NCBI GenBank assembly: GCA_021151695.1
Contig: JAGKWU010000026.1
Coordinates: forward strand, 1 to 27,348
Source of the DNA: Cellvibrionaceae bacterium
Lineage (GTDB): Bacteria; Pseudomonadota; Gammaproteobacteria; Pseudomonadales; Cellvibrionaceae
Direction: 5' to 3'
Length of the DNA stretch: 27,348 nucleotides
Shown here: piece after piece, positions 6,553-14,687 of the stretch
Layout: the number at the start of each line of letters is the position of its first letter
Position numbering within the stretch: position 1 is the stretch's first letter
The notes under the pieces: generated by a model
Told to the model about the DNA's origin: nothing
Databases searched by the model: none
Seen by the model: only the letters and a program-made list of their open reading frames with translations
Program-made: the position numbers and the translations under genes

Positions 6553-7572
6553 TTACCATTTATAGCTTGCTCCCATAGACAAGCGTAAATCCTCGCCGTC
6601 GCGGCCCGGTTGGGGATGGTTATCGCGGGAATAGTCACATTTGAACTCGGCGAATACCCGGCTCAAAATCATGGAGCTGAGCCCCGAGGTAGTTTTTAAC
6701 CGCCAATCCGCGCCATCTTCCAACGAATGAATGAGCTCGTTGTTATGAAAGAAGGAGACACCAAATGGCAAGCTGTAGCGAAAATCCAGCCCAAGGCGCG
6801 CCGCCATAAAATTATCTGACAACACAAAATCGGCCGTAGTGGCACTGGGTGGTAGATAGTTTTCATCCAGATAGGCAATACCACCCTTCAGCGAAAGCGC
6901 GGTCTTTTTAGTCTCCCAGAACTGATACCCTGCCCCCGACCCCACCAGCAGATAATCCTCCATGCCGCGACGCGGATCAGCACCTATCACCGTATTGTTG
7001 TACCAGAACCAGCGCTCACCCAAAAACCAGTCAAGCGAATAACGCGCGTTCCAGCGCACCTGCGGCTCGGAATAAAACCAGGAGGATTTGGCATAGTCGA
7101 CGCCCACTACATGGCGAAACTCGCCCCGGCGCAAATCCACTTCAGATTGTAAATTCCACTCGTCGCGCACCTCGTTGCCGCGCGAATAGGCACCCCAGAG
7201 ATTGACACGGCCGTGATGGATAAGACTGTCTTTTTTATAATTTTCGAAAGGCGTCATCACTTTGAGGGTAAGGAAGGGCAGCTGTCGCTGGGTTGCGTCC
7301 TCACCGCAGGTATATTTGATTTGATCGCCCTCTAGCCCCAGCAATTTACAGGCGTCATCACTGCCATTGATCTTGAGCATCTGGGTTGTAGTGATGGCTT
7401 TGATAGCGCTGCGCTTGAGAGTCTGCTCGCCGAAATTCGCACTCTTCCACACAAGCTGCTCGCCATCCAGTTTTACCAACTGGCCCTCAAGGCGATCACC
7501 ATTGTGCAATTCGAGCACGCCCGCCTGAGCCTGGAATCCCAGCATTACCATGATCAAGGCTATATATTTCAC
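6553..7572 (-). CDS. DUF481 family outer-membrane-type protein
   Basis: The protein has a signal peptide (about 1-17, ending GFQAQA), then a short beta domain (GVLELHNGDRLEGQLV to SAIKAITT) that commonly precedes DUF481. The rest is a long region of alternating aromatic and polar residues that looks like an outer-membrane beta-barrel and ends in the terminal aromatic Trp (GASYKW). DUF481 (YdiY-like) proteins have no firmly assigned function. The open frame starts at a TTG at 7593, but GTG at 7572 has AGGTG six bases upstream and gives a compact signal peptide, so I chose it (339 residues). It is divergent from the alkyltransferase-like gene, with a 20-bp tandem repeat in the shared control region. 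Confidence 0.82.
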   Translation of the reverse strand: MKYIALIMVMLGFQAQAGVLELHNGDRLEGQLVKLDGEQLVWKSANFGEQTLKRSAIKAITTTQMLKINGSDDACKLLGLEGDQIKYTCGEDATQRQLPFLTLKVMTPFENYKKDSLIHHGRVNLWGAYSRGNEVRDEWNLQSEVDLRRGEFRHVVGVDYAKSSWFYSEPQVRWNARYSLDWFLGERWFWYNNTVIGADPRRGMEDYLLVGSGAGYQFWETKKTALSLKGGIAYLDENYLPPSATTADFVLSDNFMAARLGLDFRYSLPFGVSFFHNNELIHSLEDGADWRLKTTSGLSSMILSRVFAEFKCDYSRDNHPQPGRDGEDLRLSMGASYKW

Positions 7573-7642
7573 AACTGGCACCTGAAAAAACAATCAAACT
7601 CATTAAAGGTGCGCCTGTGCAGATAGGCAAATCAATAAATGT

Positions 7643-7682
7643 TAATTAAAGTTAGCTCCCTCTAATTCAAGTTAGTACCCTC
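7643..7682. repeat. 20-bp tandem direct repeat in a divergent promoter region
   Basis: Two adjacent 20-base units, TAATTAAAGTTAGCTCCCTC (7643-7662) and TAATTCAAGTTAGTACCCTC (7663-7682), match at 17 of 20 positions. The period is about two helical turns, so both would face the same side of the DNA. They lie between the DUF481 gene and the divergent alkyltransferase-like gene. A weak minus-strand promoter, TTGAAT (7665-7670) with TAATTA (7643-7648) at 16-base spacing, overlaps them. This looks like a tandem operator, but the regulator is unknown. Confidence 0.6.
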
Positions 7683-7710
7683 GCAGACCTAACAAGGCCT
7701 TGGCAGATTT

Positions 7711-8022
7711 ATGCTCGACTCCCAGCAACAGCGCCGTGAAGCCATTTATCTGGCGCTTGCACAGATACCGCCTGGCAAAGTGATCACCTATGGCAACCTC
7801 GCCAAGCTTGCCGGCCTGCCCGGCGGTGCGCGGCTTGCGGGCCGAACCATGTGCACGCTGCCAGAAGGGTCACAGTTGCCTTGGCACAGGGTGATTAATT
7901 CGCAGGGAAAATCTTCGCTGCCAGAGGGCTCTGCAAGCTATAAAGAGCAGATACGCCGCTTGCAAAAAGAAGGCGTTGAAGTGAAAAACGGCAAAATCAA
8001 ATTATCTATTTACGCTTACTAG
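7711..8022 (+). CDS. Alkyltransferase-like protein (ATL), DNA lesion binding
   Basis: The protein is the 103-residue DNA-binding half of the O6-alkylguanine alkyltransferase fold. The active-site PCHR motif is replaced by PWHR (Trp58 in LPWHRVINSQGK). This Cys-to-Trp change defines ATL proteins (E. coli YbaZ/Atl type), which cannot remove alkyl groups but bind O6-alkylguanine and recruit nucleotide excision repair. Tyr27 (TYGNLAKLAG) and Arg41, the likely nucleotide-flipping finger in GGARLAGRTM, are present. There is no strong ribosome-binding site before ATG 7711; AAGG lies somewhat far upstream. The gene is followed 33 bases later by ampG on the same strand, so the two could be cotranscribed, although no functional link is evident. 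Confidence 0.9.
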   Translation: MLDSQQQRREAIYLALAQIPPGKVITYGNLAKLAGLPGGARLAGRTMCTLPEGSQLPWHRVINSQGKSSLPEGSASYKEQIRRLQKEGVEVKNGKIKLSIYAY

Positions 8023-8055
8023 CTGTACCTCCAGCTCACCAACACTGAGTAATCC

Positions 8056-9339
8056 ATGACTGACACTTCACCAGCACCAGCGAACGCGCCGGACTATTCC
8101 GGCTTTAGCGGCATCAAACGCGCCTTCGCCACGCCTTCCGCACTCAGCCTGCTATTTCTTGGTTTGGGTTCCGGTTTACCTTTTTTATTGGTGGGTTACA
8201 CACTCTCAACCTGGTTGCGCGATATGGGAATTGCGCTGAGCACTATCGGCCTTGTGAGTTTTGCCAGCTTTTTTTATGTGCTCAAATTCGCTTGGGCACC
8301 ATTGCTGGATCGCTATCCCCTGCCCTTTCTCGGTCGACGCAAAGGCTGGCTGGTGTGCTCGCAATTACTGGTAATTGTCGGGCTGGCATCAATGGCGATC
8401 CTGGGCCCCAGCAATTCGCTAATGACCTTTGTATCGTTGATGGCACTCACCACTTTCGCAGCCGCGACACAGGATATTCTGGTAGACGCCTATCGCATTG
8501 AAATAGCACCGGTGGAGTCACAGGCCGCACTCGCGGCAACCTATATATTGGGCTACCGGCTGGGATTAATTATTTCCGGCGCTATTGCACTCTATTTGGC
8601 AGAATTATTCGGTTGGCAACAAACTTATTTGGCTATGGCGGCCTTGATGTCATTGCCTTTGATCACGGCACTTATCGCCAAAGAGCCCGCCGAAGATAAC
8701 CTGAAAACTCACAGCATTAATTTGCTGGAGGCCTTCATTGCCCCCTTCGTGGAGTTTTTCAAACGCAATGGCGTCAGCCTCGCGTTAGGGTTGCTGCTGT
8801 TTGTCGGCTTGTTCAAGTTGCCCGATCAAATGATCGGCGTACTGGCTGGCCCCTTCTATCTGGACTCCGGTTTCACCAAAGCAGATATAGCCACAGTATC
8901 AAAGGTATATGGGGTATGGATTGGCATTGCAGGAGCCTTTTTAGGCGGAGTGGCGGTTGCGGCCTTCAGCATGCACCGCATGTTGCTAGTAGCGGCTATT
9001 GTGGTGGCGCTCTCCAATCTGTGTTATCTCACCATGGCGACCTATCCGGGGGAAATATGGTCTTTCTTCCTCACCATCAGTGCCGATAATATCTCGCAAG
9101 GTTTTGCCGGTGTAGTGCTAGTCGCATTCATGTCGAGCCTTACGAATAAAAACTTCACCGCCACCCAATACGCATTGCTGGCTTCATTGGCCAATCTACC
9201 AGGGAAATTTATCGGTGGCTTGTCGGGCTACATTGTGGAAGCCAGCAACTACCAAACATTTTTTATCCTCAGCACTATCTCCGTTGTGCCAACCTTATTT
9301 TTACTCGCCTGGCTGCGAAATAAAATTAACAGCCAATAA
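8056..9339 (+). CDS. ampG: AmpG-like muropeptide permease (MFS)
   Basis: AmpG imports GlcNAc-anhydroMurNAc peptides from periplasm to cytoplasm for cell-wall recycling and, in bacteria with AmpR/AmpC, beta-lactamase induction. The 427-residue protein is almost all membrane helices. It carries the AmpG signature blocks: LGLGSGLPFLLVGYTLSTW near the N-terminus, the FAWAPLLDRYPLPFLGRRKGW loop with its charged Asp-Arg and GRRKGW motif, ATQDILVDAYRIE, and LGYRLGLIISG. It is shorter than E. coli AmpG (491) but within the range of other bacteria. It converges on the yajQ-ampE-ampD group, so transporter and downstream amidase are neighbours. A hairpin overlaps its stop codon. Confidence 0.9.
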   Translation: MTDTSPAPANAPDYSGFSGIKRAFATPSALSLLFLGLGSGLPFLLVGYTLSTWLRDMGIALSTIGLVSFASFFYVLKFAWAPLLDRYPLPFLGRRKGWLVCSQLLVIVGLASMAILGPSNSLMTFVSLMALTTFAAATQDILVDAYRIEIAPVESQAALAATYILGYRLGLIISGAIALYLAELFGWQQTYLAMAALMSLPLITALIAKEPAEDNLKTHSINLLEAFIAPFVEFFKRNGVSLALGLLLFVGLFKLPDQMIGVLAGPFYLDSGFTKADIATVSKVYGVWIGIAGAFLGGVAVAAFSMHRMLLVAAIVVALSNLCYLTMATYPGEIWSFFLTISADNISQGFAGVVLVAFMSSLTNKNFTATQYALLASLANLPGKFIGGLSGYIVEASNYQTFFILSTISVVPTLFLLAWLRNKINSQ

Positions 9340-9371
9340 AAAAGCAGAAGCATTACTACTTCTGCTTTTTT
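9338..9371. terminator. Bidirectional terminator between ampG and yajQ
   Basis: AAAAAAGCAGAAG (9338-9350) pairs perfectly with CTTCTGCTTTTTT (9359-9371) around an 8-base loop. A and T runs on both flanks allow termination of both convergent genes. The left arm overlaps the last two bases of the ampG stop codon. Confidence 0.9.
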
Positions 9372-9402
9372 CGTTCAAAGACTCAATCAGAGATGAGCAA
9401 TA

Positions 9403-9885
9403 CTAATCCCTGAAGTTGGTGTACTGCAGCGGCATGTCGAGCTCGGCAGCGCGCAGGAAGGCGATACACTCTTGCAAGTCGTCACGCTTCTTGCCCGTGA
9501 TACGCACTTGCTCACCTTGAATGGCAGCCTGGACTTTCATCTTTTCGTCTTTGATCATTTTGACGATTTTTTTCGCCAGCTCAGATTCCAGACCGGTACG
9601 CACAGTAATATCACGCTTTACTTGTTTGCCCGCTGTTTTAATCTGCTTGATATCCAGGCAAGAAACACCAATGCCATTTTTAGGCAGCGCAGTTCTGAGC
9701 GAGTCCAGCATGGCATCCAACTGGTATTCAGTATCCGCGGTGATGGTAATTTCGTATTCCTTGCGATCAAACTTGGCATCCACGCCTTTAAAATCGTAGC
9801 GACTGATAATGACTTTACTGGCCTGATCAACTGCGTTGGTGAGCGCATGTTTATCAACCTCCGAAACCACATCAAATGATGGCAT
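9403..9885 (-). CDS. yajQ: YajQ family nucleotide-binding protein
   Basis: YajQ proteins are small, cytoplasmic, two-domain ferredoxin-like proteins. Some members (Xanthomonas, Pseudomonas) have been reported to bind cyclic di-GMP and act with transcription factors. The 160-residue protein shows the family from end to end: MPSFDVVSEVD start, RYDFKGVDAKFDRKEYEI, VKRDITVRTGLESELAKKIVK and the ending MPLQYTNFRD. ATG at 9885 has GAGGT upstream. It lies 34 bases after ampE on the same strand and shares a terminator with convergent ampG, so it may be the last gene of an ampD-ampE-yajQ transcript. Confidence 0.95.
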   Translation of the reverse strand: MPSFDVVSEVDKHALTNAVDQASKVIISRYDFKGVDAKFDRKEYEITITADTEYQLDAMLDSLRTALPKNGIGVSCLDIKQIKTAGKQVKRDITVRTGLESELAKKIVKMIKDEKMKVQAAIQGEQVRITGKKRDDLQECIAFLRAAELDMPLQYTNFRD

Positions 9886-9919
9886 AGCAGTACCTCAAAC
9901 TTTCACATTAAACAATTAA

Positions 9920-10960
9920 TCAAATAAACAGAGTGGCAAACGCAATAGCGCCCACCCAGAACAAAAGTGATCGCGAGTAGAGCGGCAGGCTGGATTTAAC
10001 CAGAGCAAAAGAGTAAGCCGGTTCGGAATGAGGACTGAATGCTGTACCCGTCAAATCCTCAAGCACATCCTGCGCACTTTCGTCGGCCTCCTGATCAATT
10101 TCAGCTACCGCCTCATCATTCTCCACGACAGTCTCGGCAACTAGGTCAATGACAACATCATTTTCAACGACTACCGCGTCTGATGTTGCCTCAGCAGTAG
10201 GCTGTACGATATCGATTGGTGCACTCAGCGCGCCGCGCAAACTGTTATTCAAAATATGGATGGACGTATTTTCCGTATCCAACAAGCTCTCGCGCCAAGG
10301 GCAACTATCAAAATTACCCACAAAAGCCCAAGTCAGCCCCATCAGGCGCACAGCGGGTAACTCGATCAACCACAACCATTTATTGGCTAGCTCCGCATCG
10401 GGGGTATCTGCCACTGTGTGCTCACGGTATATAACACTCAAGCGATACAACAATGCTCCCAAAGCACCTGCAATCACAAACCAGAAAATCACGGCGAAGC
10501 TGCGCTCAAATCCACGATAGGCAATAACTTTGAGCGCCTGGGTGTGCAGGCTCTTCCAGTCATTGACCTTAGTCAGCGATAGATCATCCAGCGCACGCCC
10601 CCCCATCTCCTCCACCCAACGGCTGGCAGCCACGGTATCGCCGCGCTCGGCGATATGAATATAGTCTTTAACCTCAGTAATAAAATTGCCGCGCCCCAAG
10701 CTATATAGCAGCACAGGAACATAGAGAAAAAACAGGAAGTTGGCGGACAGGAAATAAACAACTGCCAGCGTTGCAACGATTAACAACCCGAGCGGGATCG
10801 CAAAAACCAAAATCATCGGCAGTAGTGGAAAACTAGTCGCAGCGGGTAATTTACGACAGCGATTCAGCAACCATACAAACCAGCCATCACGCTGCACCAC
10901 GGCCGCATCCGGCCACCAATGGATTATTGCCAACACCGCCAGCAAACTGAAAAAAATCAT
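9920..10960 (-). CDS. ampE: AmpE-like inner-membrane regulatory protein
   Basis: AmpE is a membrane protein encoded beside ampD in many gammaproteobacteria. It was proposed as a sensor in beta-lactamase regulation, but its reaction is unknown. The 346-residue product has membrane segments near 1-15, 46-86, 153-175 and 328-346. The conserved block LLYSLGRGNFITEVKDYIHIAERGD is followed by YRGFERSFAVIFWFVIAGALGALLYRL. E. coli AmpE is 284 residues. The extra length is mainly an acidic, Val/Ala/Glu-rich segment at about 253-305 before the last helix, low in complexity and probably disordered. ATG at 10960 is preceded by GAGAAGAA. It starts 29 bases after the ampD stop codon. Confidence 0.9.
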   Translation of the reverse strand: MIFFSLLAVLAIIHWWPDAAVVQRDGWFVWLLNRCRKLPAATSFPLLPMILVFAIPLGLLIVATLAVVYFLSANFLFFLYVPVLLYSLGRGNFITEVKDYIHIAERGDTVAASRWVEEMGGRALDDLSLTKVNDWKSLHTQALKVIAYRGFERSFAVIFWFVIAGALGALLYRLSVIYREHTVADTPDAELANKWLWLIELPAVRLMGLTWAFVGNFDSCPWRESLLDTENTSIHILNNSLRGALSAPIDIVQPTAEATSDAVVVENDVVIDLVAETVVENDEAVAEIDQEADESAQDVLEDLTGTAFSPHSEPAYSFALVKSSLPLYSRSLLFWVGAIAFATLFI

Positions 10961-10989
10961 AGGTTCTTCTCGCTACCAAAAATTCCCAT

Positions 10990-11532
10990 TCAACCCAGCA
11001 TTTGCCGGTATCGAGCCCAATCAAATGCAGCTCCGGGGTCAGTTTTGCGCCCCGGGGCTATATCGCTATGACCCACAATCCTGTCCAGGCTGATTGCAGG
11101 ATAAGCACGGAGTATTTCGCGTGTTATAGCCACCAGGGTTTCGTATTGGTTGTCAGTGTAAGCAATATCATCGCATCCTTCCAACTCAATCCCTATGCTG
11201 TTGTCGTTGCAATTATCGAAGCCGCGAAAACTGGAGGCACCTGCGTGCCAGGCACGCTGGTTAAACGCGACAAATTGGGTAACCATTCCGGTGCGCTCGA
11301 TCAACAAATGAGCAGAGACTTTTAAATCGGCAATAGTTTGGAAGTAAGGATGCTGGCTGATATCCAGCTGATTGGCGAAAAATGCCTGCACGCATCCATC
11401 ACCAAATTGGCCCGGCGGTAGGCTGATATTATGGATAACCAAGAGATCTATAGCTCGCCCGGGTGGGCGCTGATTAAAATTGGGGGACGGGCATTGAATT
11501 GCCTTCGACAACCAACCATCTGGTGAGATCAA
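10990..11532 (-). CDS. ampD: 1,6-anhydro-N-acetylmuramyl-L-alanine amidase AmpD
   Basis: AmpD is the cytoplasmic zinc amidase that cuts the peptide from anhydro-muropeptides brought in by AmpG. Its loss causes AmpC overproduction in bacteria that have ampR-ampC. The 180-residue protein carries zinc ligands His34 (VIHNISLPPGQFG), His155 (GHSDIAPGRKTDPG) and Asp165, plus Glu116 (GIELEG) and Lys163 of the catalytic site. Nearly these same positions hold in characterised AmpD. That supports the TTG start at 11532 (MISPDGWL aligns with the usual start), and an in-frame stop lies five codons upstream. The TTG start and lack of a good Shine-Dalgarno suggest low translation. It heads the ampD-ampE group. 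Confidence 0.95.
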   Translation of the reverse strand: MISPDGWLSKAIQCPSPNFNQRPPGRAIDLLVIHNISLPPGQFGDGCVQAFFANQLDISQHPYFQTIADLKVSAHLLIERTGMVTQFVAFNQRAWHAGASSFRGFDNCNDNSIGIELEGCDDIAYTDNQYETLVAITREILRAYPAISLDRIVGHSDIAPGRKTDPGAAFDWARYRQMLG

Positions 11533-11784
11533 GGGAACACCCGCTTATTGATAATTTATAAAGCAGGCATCATAAACGGAGCAGGATGTGTTTGCACTTG
11601 TACAGTCCGGAAGACTCTTATATTTATCAATGCGCGAATCACATTGGAACATCTTTCAAACGACTAACGCCCTATGAATCCCGGTCATCCCTGCGCTTTC
11701 TTGCGAGTTTATCCGAATAAACAGAAGATCCTTTCAGGTAAATTCTTGTCGAAGTACTTGGGCTAAATAATAATCACGCTCCAC

Positions 11785-14424
11785 TCAGCGACTGGCACGC
11801 AAGTTTCCAATAACTGCCTCAAGGGCGCGATCAAACAGCATGCCGTCATCCAATACCTGCAAGCGGCCCGATTTCAATGCCATCGCCAGGCTCATACGGG
11901 TTTCTTCAGCCACTTTCACACCAGAGCGGTTTACAAAGATGTACTTGCCCGTTGCGCGAATAATAGCCGCCAATCTGCAGCGGAACTTTTGACCATCGTC
12001 AGATTGCATTTCAAACCAGCTGCCTTGGGTGATATTGCCGACCAGCGCTAAATGCTGATCGCCCTCTGGCAAAGTTTCTGGCTCTGCAACCACCGATTCC
12101 AGCTCATCGCTCATTACCACGAACGTTTCCAACGATTCGAGTGATGCATTCACGGGCACCAGAGGGTTGATTTCCACTTCAGAAACAGTTTGTACTTCGG
12201 AGGGCGCCTCAACGGCGGCAATTGCGTCAGCTGCAACCGGTGCAACTACCAGCTCATTGGTGAGCTCACTTGCAGCTGGCTCAACAACAGGCGGCAGCGA
12301 CTCAATTTCAACTTGCTGCACCGCCTCAGCCGATACAACTTGGGCATCATTTGCCGCTGGTGCTTCCGGTGGAGCAACTTCAGCTACTTTAATAGCATTG
12401 TCATTTGGCACTGTGGAGGGCTGCAATGCAACAGGCTGGCCCTTGGCATTCGCCTCCTCCACGGCTTTAAGCGCAGAGCGTGCCTGAAGTAGTTTTTCGG
12501 CCGCCAATTTGATAGAGGATGAATTGTTTTCAGACTCTGCCATCTTCGGCACCGCGCGCAGGCGAGCCAAATGCAAGGTCTCCAACTGCTTGAACAGCTG
12601 CGTTGTCTCAAAGGGGCTATAAGAAATCCCCTCCAGACCTTCGCGCAACTTTTGCAATAACTCTGGTACAAGCTTTAAAAGCCCTTGACGATTCTCTTTG
12701 GTCATAGGAGCCGTCAGACTCCAAACCAATTGTTGGGCTGTGCGAATAGCACCTTGCCAATCCGCGCTTTCGATCCCCTGCTTAAGGGCTGTGATAAACA
12801 GGACATTACCCCAGGCTTCACGCAGCAGTTTCTGCGCTGGCGACGACAAATCATGACCAAAGGTCAAGCGGTTAAGTACCGCATCCACCTGGGCGCGAGC
12901 GCGCTCGGATTTAGCCTTGCCGTCTTCCGCATCTATGGTGCGCTGCTCGAGAATTTGGGCACGACGCTTATCTTTATCCAGGAACGAGCGAAAATCAGTC
13001 AACAAGTTTTGGAAGATGCTCATGTCGGTTTCAAAATCCGACAAGATCGTTTGAACTACCGACTCCATTTTGGCGAACAGATTGTCTTTACGCTGATTTT
13101 CCTCGCTGGATTCTTGCCAACCCAACGCTGCCATTGCCATTTCGTTCAACAGACGGCGAGCCGGGTGGCCACCTTTACTAAAAAAGGATTTGTCAGCGAT
13201 AGCAACTTTGACCATTGGAATCTGGAGACGCCCTATCAACGCCTTCATAGGTGCCGCGAGATTGCGGTCATCCAAAATAAAATCGAACATCATACTTACA
13301 AGGTTGATCACATCGTCATCAACCTGATTGATTGCCTGAGCCTTGCTATCTTGCCCTCGCAACAGCTCTTGCAACAATTCGCGGATATTCAGCTGGGCTG
13401 AGCCAGCCGTTAAAGGCAACTGACTGTAGGTATTTTGCTGTTGCGCCAACGAGAGAATGCGCACCAGATCCGGTGTGGCCAACTCCTCCCCGGGATGACG
13501 AATAACAGGAGCACCACCACGAGATGCCAATAACCCGCGCAACGTGTGGAGTACCTGATTGGTTTGATCGTCATACCCTGTGCCACCTGCCACTGGCATC
13601 CCTTCGGTCTTGGATTCCTGATACTCAGGAGCACCCATATTCGCAGACAGGCCGGCACCGTATTGATCAGCAGCCGCAGGCGCAGGCCGTTTGGTCCGCA
13701 CCGCGCCCGGCTTGAGCGACGGCATAATATTGGCTTCGATCAACAATTGGTTCAGCGACTGAAACAAACCGCCCAGCTTGGTCATCACCATGTTGTCGAA
13801 CAGCTTGAACAGTACTAACTTGGCTTTTACGTCAATATGAAGACTTTTCGCAGCCTGATTAAAGGCATTACAAATAACATCAACACCTAGCGGATTATTT
13901 TTTTGGTACACCTTGATAGGCACCAAATGATCAATACGCAACGTAAGGTGCTGGATTGGCTCGGCAAACTGTTCATTTGCCTTATTGATCATGCCATCTA
14001 TAGCGACCATCTCTTCCAAATCGTCATTTTTCACCAATGACAGATCATCAAGGGAAAAGTCCTTACCCTCCCCCTGGGTTTCATCGCGGTAAGCATTGTG
14101 GTCAAGCAATTGGGCAAAGCGGATATCAATACTGCGGAAAAAGGCAGCTTCCATGGTGCGACGACGAAGGCGAACTTCGCGCATTGAATCAAAAAAGATG
14201 TTTTGATCATGGTTATTGGTGGCTTTATCTGCCAGCTCAAACATGGCGTCATCGACTTTATCAAAGAGATCGCGCAAGAGGCCTTGAAGTTGCTGGCGGG
14301 CCTTATCGCGAAGGGAGTGCATAGCCGCTGGCAAGCGTGCCAATACCACCTGCGCTGGCGCACCGGTGCTGCGGTCAACATTTAGTTGTACTACCTTGGA
14401 TTCTAGGCGGGTCTGTTCAGACAT
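11785..14424 (-). CDS. DUF1631 family protein
   Basis: This is a large (879-residue) cytoplasmic protein with no signal peptide or membrane segment. DUF1631 proteins occur widely in gamma- and betaproteobacteria and are sometimes mislabelled thymidine phosphorylase. Their function is not established. The N-terminal two-thirds is helical and rich in Glu/Lys. A low-complexity Ala/Val/Glu/Pro region lies at about 655-770. The C-terminal 95 residues (GDQHLALVGNITQGSWFEM to FVNRSGVKVAEE) look like a small beta-barrel reminiscent of PilZ domains. ATG at 14424 is chosen over upstream starts (14436, or TTG 14460) because GGTAAG precedes it and MSEQ is a typical start. It lies between ampD and divergent nadC, as I recall for Pseudomonas aeruginosa. 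Confidence 0.88.
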   Translation of the reverse strand: MSEQTRLESKVVQLNVDRSTGAPAQVVLARLPAAMHSLRDKARQQLQGLLRDLFDKVDDAMFELADKATNNHDQNIFFDSMREVRLRRRTMEAAFFRSIDIRFAQLLDHNAYRDETQGEGKDFSLDDLSLVKNDDLEEMVAIDGMINKANEQFAEPIQHLTLRIDHLVPIKVYQKNNPLGVDVICNAFNQAAKSLHIDVKAKLVLFKLFDNMVMTKLGGLFQSLNQLLIEANIMPSLKPGAVRTKRPAPAAADQYGAGLSANMGAPEYQESKTEGMPVAGGTGYDDQTNQVLHTLRGLLASRGGAPVIRHPGEELATPDLVRILSLAQQQNTYSQLPLTAGSAQLNIRELLQELLRGQDSKAQAINQVDDDVINLVSMMFDFILDDRNLAAPMKALIGRLQIPMVKVAIADKSFFSKGGHPARRLLNEMAMAALGWQESSEENQRKDNLFAKMESVVQTILSDFETDMSIFQNLLTDFRSFLDKDKRRAQILEQRTIDAEDGKAKSERARAQVDAVLNRLTFGHDLSSPAQKLLREAWGNVLFITALKQGIESADWQGAIRTAQQLVWSLTAPMTKENRQGLLKLVPELLQKLREGLEGISYSPFETTQLFKQLETLHLARLRAVPKMAESENNSSSIKLAAEKLLQARSALKAVEEANAKGQPVALQPSTVPNDNAIKVAEVAPPEAPAANDAQVVSAEAVQQVEIESLPPVVEPAASELTNELVVAPVAADAIAAVEAPSEVQTVSEVEINPLVPVNASLESLETFVVMSDELESVVAEPETLPEGDQHLALVGNITQGSWFEMQSDDGQKFRCRLAAIIRATGKYIFVNRSGVKVAEETRMSLAMALKSGRLQVLDDGMLFDRALEAVIGNLRASR

Positions 14425-14687
14425 GATACTTACCATCAACAGAAGGCTTGGGTGATGCAAGTATTAACCAAGTCCCATGCTCACTCTAGCGTCAAATGTT
14501 CAAGGCGAGAGACATATCACAAATAGCGATAAGTTGACCGTTTTCTTATATGATTTAACAAAAGATTAATGTTTATGTGAAACTCAACGCTATAAAAATT
14601 CATACGCCATTTTATGTCGATATATCCTTCCAGCACGGCATTTAAGGTATTATCCCCACTCCATTTTTAAGATAAATCTGCGTACAA

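Noticed and set aside
7711..8022. Active O6-methylguanine-DNA methyltransferase
   Set aside because: The catalytic Cys of PCHR is replaced by Trp (PWHR), so methyl transfer is not expected. An ATL assignment fits better.
11707..11722. GTTTAT/ATAAAC inverted repeat as a terminator in the ampD-DUF1631 gap
   Set aside because: The stem is short and AT-only and is not followed by a U run on either strand.
12685..13401. 238-codon plus-strand frame inside the DUF1631 gene
   Set aside because: It lies wholly antisense to a well-supported gene and shows no protein family pattern.
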